From contig DMHA01000356.1 in NCBI GenBank assembly GCA_003449615.1, forward strand, positions 1-7,280: a stretch of 7,280 nt of DNA, in the 5' to 3' direction. This document shows, one piece after another, positions 4,118-7,280 of this stretch. A program made the translations under genes and the position numbers. Position 1 is the stretch's first letter. Every line of letters begins with the position of its first letter. Under the pieces are notes generated by a model. That model was not told where the DNA came from and ran no database searches. It saw only the letters and a program-made list of their open reading frames with translations. The stretch comes from Flavobacterium sp. GTDB taxonomy: Bacteria > Bacteroidota > Bacteroidia > Flavobacteriales > Flavobacteriaceae.

Positions 4118-4173
4118 TTCCAACTTCCATCTCCCAACTTCCAACTTCTAACTTCCAACTTCCAGCTTCACAC
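4118..4173. repeat. Tandem 7-bp repeat, eight units, between lptD and ridA
   Basis: Eight consecutive heptamers lie in the gap: TTCCAAC, TTCCATC, TCCCAAC, TTCCAAC, TTCTAAC, TTCCAAC, TTCCAGC, TTCACAC. On the minus strand, which is transcribed, the unit is GTTGGAA. The array runs to within one base of the lptD stop codon (plus 4175-4177). Three units are identical and most others differ by one base. It occupies most of the 78-base intergenic space of a probable operon. Confidence 0.85.
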
Positions 4174-4174
4174 T

Positions 4175-6952
4175 TTATCTATTGCTGGCGCTTCGTTTAT
4201 CATACTTTATATCGCTCAATATTCCTGATTTTATTCCAATAAAAAAACTCCAATTGGCTTGATTACCAAAGGGTTGCCAGTTGAAATCCATTCGCCAGCT
4301 CAATAAATCCCTTTCAAAACGAAGTTGGGTATAGGTTACACCATTCTGAACAAAATCATATCCTGTGGAAACACCCACTTTCCATTTTGGAGTTAAATCG
4401 CCATTGGCCGAAATCATAACTGAATTACCAGTAATTTTGTTTTCACGGTTGTTATTACCATACGTCAGCGAATAGGCAAAGGTCATATCCCAAGGCAGTT
4501 TTGAAGCAAAAAATTCACTAATCACATCTGTTTTTTCCTCATCTTCATCGTCAAATTGGCTTCTACCTCTAATATTATCCACAGTATTTCGTCCAAATAA
4601 ATCGTCATCACGACCACCATTTCGTTCGCCCTCTTTGTTTTTATCTTTTTTATCTTTTTCGGAATCTTTGCTAGAAATCGAATAATTTAAGGTCAAATTG
4701 GCACTGGTCATTCTAAACAAGCTGCCACCATTATTGATGTTATAGACATTAATTCTGCTTCCTGTATTATCTATTGCATAAGGGTCTAGGGTAGCCCCAA
4801 AATTCGCATTTAGCTTGTCTTTAAAAAGTTGAGTTCCACCGCTCACACGAACTGGAGCCCAAGCAAGTCTAGTTTTTCCATCGGCATTGACGTCATAACT
4901 GGTCGAAAAATTCAAATTATTGAGCAACATTATTTTTTTTGGTTCAACTTTTGTGCTGTCGGGATCGGTTATTTTAGCCTCAAAAGTATTGCTCAAATCA
5001 AATCCAAGTATATTAGAATTGGATTTACTTGGTCCACCAAAAATACTATTTTCAAAACGGGTATAGTCTTTGGTCATAGTTCCCGTTGCATCGCTAGCGT
5101 AAGTGTCATAATATTTTTCAAAACTGGGCATGTAACTATAGGAAATAGAAGGTCGCATCACGTGTCTGATGGATTTTATTTTTTTGTCGGGTTTGAAATT
5201 GAATGTTCCATAAATTGTTGTTCCTAAACTACTCGAAAAATTATAAGTTCGATAAGTATCAAATCCGTTGATGGTTTGATCGACCACCGTACTTTGCTCG
5301 CTATCATAAAATCGGCGAATGGTTTTTATTGCCCAAACCTCGTTATAATTCATTGAGGTTGAAGCACTAAAGTATTTGAAAAGTTTAAAATTTGTACTCA
5401 GAGGAATAGTATGTTGAACACCTAGCCTAGCATTATCAAACATTTCTTTTGAAAAAAATAGGGAGTCAGTGGTAGTAAAACTGTTTCTTCCACTCATATT
5501 ATATTGTAAATTGATGTTTTTGAAAAAACCTTTTTTCATGCCATCTTTGCCAACAAAAGGATAAATTCTATCGATACTATATTGCAGATCCGGCAGTGTC
5601 ATTTGTATTTCAGAACTTTGGGTGTTTTGTGAATGTGTGGCACTCAAAGAAAGACGCGAACCAACATTACCCTGAAATGTTTTGCTATAAGAAACCGAAG
5701 AACTCAAAGTATTGTTTAAATTCGAACCAACATTCGCCTGATTTATAGATTGTTGAAAATATTTACTACTCCCCATATTTACCGATGCTGAAAAACTAGA
5801 ATTGGGACTTCCTTTAGAATCTTTTGAATGTGACCATTGAAGGTTGTAAATATTTTGTTTGGAATAATCGGGATAGCCTCTTTCGCTATTGATTAAATTT
5901 TCAAATCTAAAATTTACATTTCCCCTAAAACGATATCTTTTGGCATAACTGGATTCAAATCGCATAGCATAACTTCCGTTGGTGTAATAATCGCCCAAAA
6001 CAGTTAAATCATAATTATCGCTAAGTGCAAAATAATAACCTCCATTTTGCAAAGAAAATCCTCTGGTGTTCGAATCATTATAACTGGGCAAAAGAATTCC
6101 TGAAACGCTAGTTTCTTTACTCATCGGGAAAAACGCAAAAGGCAAAGCTATTGGAGTTGGCACATTGGCAATGACCATATTGGTCAATCCGGTAACCACT
6201 TTTTTGCCAGGAATAATTTTTACTTTACGGGTTTGGAAGTAATATTCTGGATTATCAACATCTTTTGAGGTTGTGAAACGTGCTCCTTTTAAAAAATAAA
6301 CCGAATCATTTTCTTTTTTTGTTAACAATGCTTTGACTTTAAATTCCCCTTGATCGGTTCTTGAGTTCCAAATCAATGCTTTTTTTGATTTGAAATTAAA
6401 ACGAATCGAATCGGGTTCAATTACATTTTGTTCTTGTTTGAAATTTGGAAATTGAGATGGTTTTCCTAGAGAATCTTTTATTCTTCCGGCAAGAACTTCG
6501 TTAGTTTGATAGTTCAAAACGATGATTCCTGCTTTCAACTCGGTATCTTGATAGTAAAGTTCAGCCTTGTCATATAAGGTAATCAGCTTTTTCTTTTGCT
6601 CAATTTTTACATAATCAGCGGCATTATATTTTATTTTTCCTTCAAGAAGTGCTTTGGGTTGAATACTGTCTTTTTGGATTGAATCTGTCTCAGTTTTTAA
6701 TATTGTAGTTGAATTATTCTTGCTTTCAGCGGAAGAAATTGTGCTATCTTTTTGATTATTAGCAGGAATTGATTTCGTTTTTTTTGATATATCTTGTGAA
6801 TATATTTTACAAGATCCAATGGTTAGGAAAATGGATAATAAAACGATATTAAATAAGTTTGTATTCAAAGGTTTTAATGCTATTTTTGTAAAAATATGGC
6901 TTGTTTCTTGATAGGTCAAACTTACATATAATTTTTTGTCAAAAATAATCAA
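4175..6952 (-). CDS. lptD: LPS-assembly outer membrane protein LptD
   Basis: The 925-residue ORF has a signal peptide region (about 29-53, NIVLLSIFLTIGSC then KIYSQ). A Ser/Lys-rich linker follows, then an OstA-like periplasmic beta-jellyroll (about 100-260: LLEGKIKYNAADYVKI, LYDKAELYYQDTELKAG, FPNFKQ). Next is the conserved entry to the barrel, FAFFPMSKETSVSGILLPSY (274-291 region). A long alternating beta-strand domain runs to the C-terminus. LptD, with LptE, takes LPS from the periplasmic Lpt bridge and places it in the outer leaflet. A highly charged segment (about 755-800, KDSEKDKKDKNKEGERN and DDEDEEKTD) looks like a long loop. ATG 6952 gives 28 residues before the signal peptide; TTG 6868 would give a tidy 897-residue precursor (MNTNLFNIVLL...) and may be the true start. 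Divergent from the amidase gene. Confidence 0.9.
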   Translation of the reverse strand: MIIFDKKLYVSLTYQETSHIFTKIALKPLNTNLFNIVLLSIFLTIGSCKIYSQDISKKTKSIPANNQKDSTISSAESKNNSTTILKTETDSIQKDSIQPKALLEGKIKYNAADYVKIEQKKKLITLYDKAELYYQDTELKAGIIVLNYQTNEVLAGRIKDSLGKPSQFPNFKQEQNVIEPDSIRFNFKSKKALIWNSRTDQGEFKVKALLTKKENDSVYFLKGARFTTSKDVDNPEYYFQTRKVKIIPGKKVVTGLTNMVIANVPTPIALPFAFFPMSKETSVSGILLPSYNDSNTRGFSLQNGGYYFALSDNYDLTVLGDYYTNGSYAMRFESSYAKRYRFRGNVNFRFENLINSERGYPDYSKQNIYNLQWSHSKDSKGSPNSSFSASVNMGSSKYFQQSINQANVGSNLNNTLSSSVSYSKTFQGNVGSRLSLSATHSQNTQSSEIQMTLPDLQYSIDRIYPFVGKDGMKKGFFKNINLQYNMSGRNSFTTTDSLFFSKEMFDNARLGVQHTIPLSTNFKLFKYFSASTSMNYNEVWAIKTIRRFYDSEQSTVVDQTINGFDTYRTYNFSSSLGTTIYGTFNFKPDKKIKSIRHVMRPSISYSYMPSFEKYYDTYASDATGTMTKDYTRFENSIFGGPSKSNSNILGFDLSNTFEAKITDPDSTKVEPKKIMLLNNLNFSTSYDVNADGKTRLAWAPVRVSGGTQLFKDKLNANFGATLDPYAIDNTGSRINVYNINNGGSLFRMTSANLTLNYSISSKDSEKDKKDKNKEGERNGGRDDDLFGRNTVDNIRGRSQFDDEDEEKTDVISEFFASKLPWDMTFAYSLTYGNNNRENKITGNSVMISANGDLTPKWKVGVSTGYDFVQNGVTYTQLRFERDLLSWRMDFNWQPFGNQANWSFFIGIKSGILSDIKYDKRSASNR
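6858..6888 (+). promoter_or_regulatory. Promoter of the amidase gene, inside the 5' end of the lptD ORF
   Basis: TTTG at 6858-6861 and TATTTTTG at 6881-6888, separated by 19 bases, form a full match to the Bacteroidota -33/-7 consensus. Transcription would begin near 6894, giving the amidase mRNA a leader of roughly 105 bases. It overlaps the first codons of lptD as annotated from ATG 6952, which fits the idea that lptD really starts further in. Confidence 0.45.
6940..6947 (-). promoter_or_regulatory. Candidate -7 element for lptD
   Basis: On the minus strand this reads TATTTTTG, a full TAnnTTTG match, but no good -33 TTG lies at the expected distance. Transcription from it would begin near 6933, downstream of ATG 6952, and would then require the TTG 6868 start for LptD. 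Weak evidence alone. Confidence 0.25.
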
Positions 6953-6999
6953 TTAATCAATTTAAAATCTAGGTCTTTTAATTTAATTAACTTTTGTAA

Positions 7000-7280
7000 A
7001 TGAAATTCAAATTTAAAAACTCCATTTTAACATCAATTTTAGCGTTGTTTTTTTGTGGTTTATCATTTTCCCAAAAGAATCAAACATTCACAATCATACT
7101 TGATGCAGGTCACGGAGGAAAAGACCCCGGAAATACCTATCACGGTTTTAAGGAGAAAGAAATTGCGCTAAAAACAACTTTAAAAGTGGGTAAGATTTTA
7201 GAGAAAGAAAAAGGTTTAAAAATAATTTACACACGCACATCAGACGTCTTTATAGAATTAGCAAAAAGACCAAAAGTTGC
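7000..7280 (+). CDS. N-acetylmuramoyl-L-alanine amidase (Amidase_3), 5' part
   Basis: The first 93 codons are present and the gene runs off the window. Residues 1-25 form a signal peptide (MKFKFKNSILTSILALFF, ending SFSQ), so the enzyme is exported. The catalytic domain starts at TIILDAGHGGKDPG (31-44), whose His38 is the first zinc ligand. Glu52 in KEKEIAL is the expected second ligand, followed by YTRTSDVFIEL and KRPKVA, the typical next motifs of zinc amidases of the AmiA/B/C group. These enzymes cut the amide bond between muramic acid and L-alanine in peptidoglycan, mainly at the division septum. The second His and the regulatory or terminal parts are outside the window. It is divergent from lptD, with 47 bases between the annotated starts. 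Confidence 0.92.
   Translation, partial: MKFKFKNSILTSILALFFCGLSFSQKNQTFTIILDAGHGGKDPGNTYHGFKEKEIALKTTLKVGKILEKEKGLKIIYTRTSDVFIELAKRPKV

Noticed and set aside
4829..5227. A 132-codon plus-strand frame inside lptD
   Set aside because: It lies wholly within the confident LptD coding sequence on the other strand and has no recognisable motifs.
6988..7002. TAACTTTTG just before the amidase ATG, as a promoter for a leaderless mRNA
   Set aside because: It deviates from TAnnTTTG by one base of spacing and lacks a clear -33 box. The upstream match at 6858-6888 is better.

Overview
The window looks like a chromosome segment of a low-GC Bacteroidota species, most probably Flavobacterium or a close relative. 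The reasons are a Bacteroidota-type LptD, signal peptides ending in YSQ or FSQ, candidate promoters of the TTTG-N17-23-TAnnTTTG type, a Flavobacteriia-style Rhs tip, and YoeB and RelE toxins with short Bacteroidota-type antitoxins. These assignments come from recognising the protein sequences; no database search was run.

Layout. At 1-207 are the last 54 codons of a BadF/BadG-type (GlcNAc-kinase-like) gene on + and its terminator. At 253-341 is an orphan copy of the last 27 codons of ridA on -. At about 342-1648 (+) is a 5'-truncated Rhs tip with a variable C-terminal domain, followed by two small two-helix membrane proteins that are candidate immunity proteins. At 1743-1785 a strong hairpin serves both converging strands. 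At 1784-2579 (-) is a three-gene toxin-antitoxin operon: XRE regulator, short antitoxin, YoeB toxin. At 2838-3376 (-) is a second toxin-antitoxin pair whose RelE-like toxin has a frameshift near its start. At 3405-3608 (-) is a possible gene remnant. From 3716 housekeeping genes resume: ridA and lptD on -, then the 5' part of an N-acetylmuramoyl-L-alanine amidase on +.

Interpretation. Everything from about 342 to 3709 sits between two direct copies of the ridA 3' end (253-341 and 3710-3798, 81 of 89 bases identical). All seven differences inside the coding part are silent, so both copies diverged as parts of working ridA genes. The simplest reading is that an accessory defence/competition cassette entered at the 3' end of ridA, either by site-specific insertion that rebuilds the gene end or by recombination bringing in a piece of a foreign ridA. 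No integrase or transposase is visible. The cassette seems to be decaying: the Rhs gene has no 5' end, the XRE gene appears to have lost its first seven codons to a nonsense change, and the RelE toxin is out of frame with its natural start.

The flanking core genes are envelope functions: LptD inserts LPS into the outer membrane and the amidase cuts peptidoglycan. RidA clears reactive imines. The accessory cassette is about toxicity and immunity, with a contact-dependent Rhs toxin tip plus two intracellular toxin-antitoxin modules.
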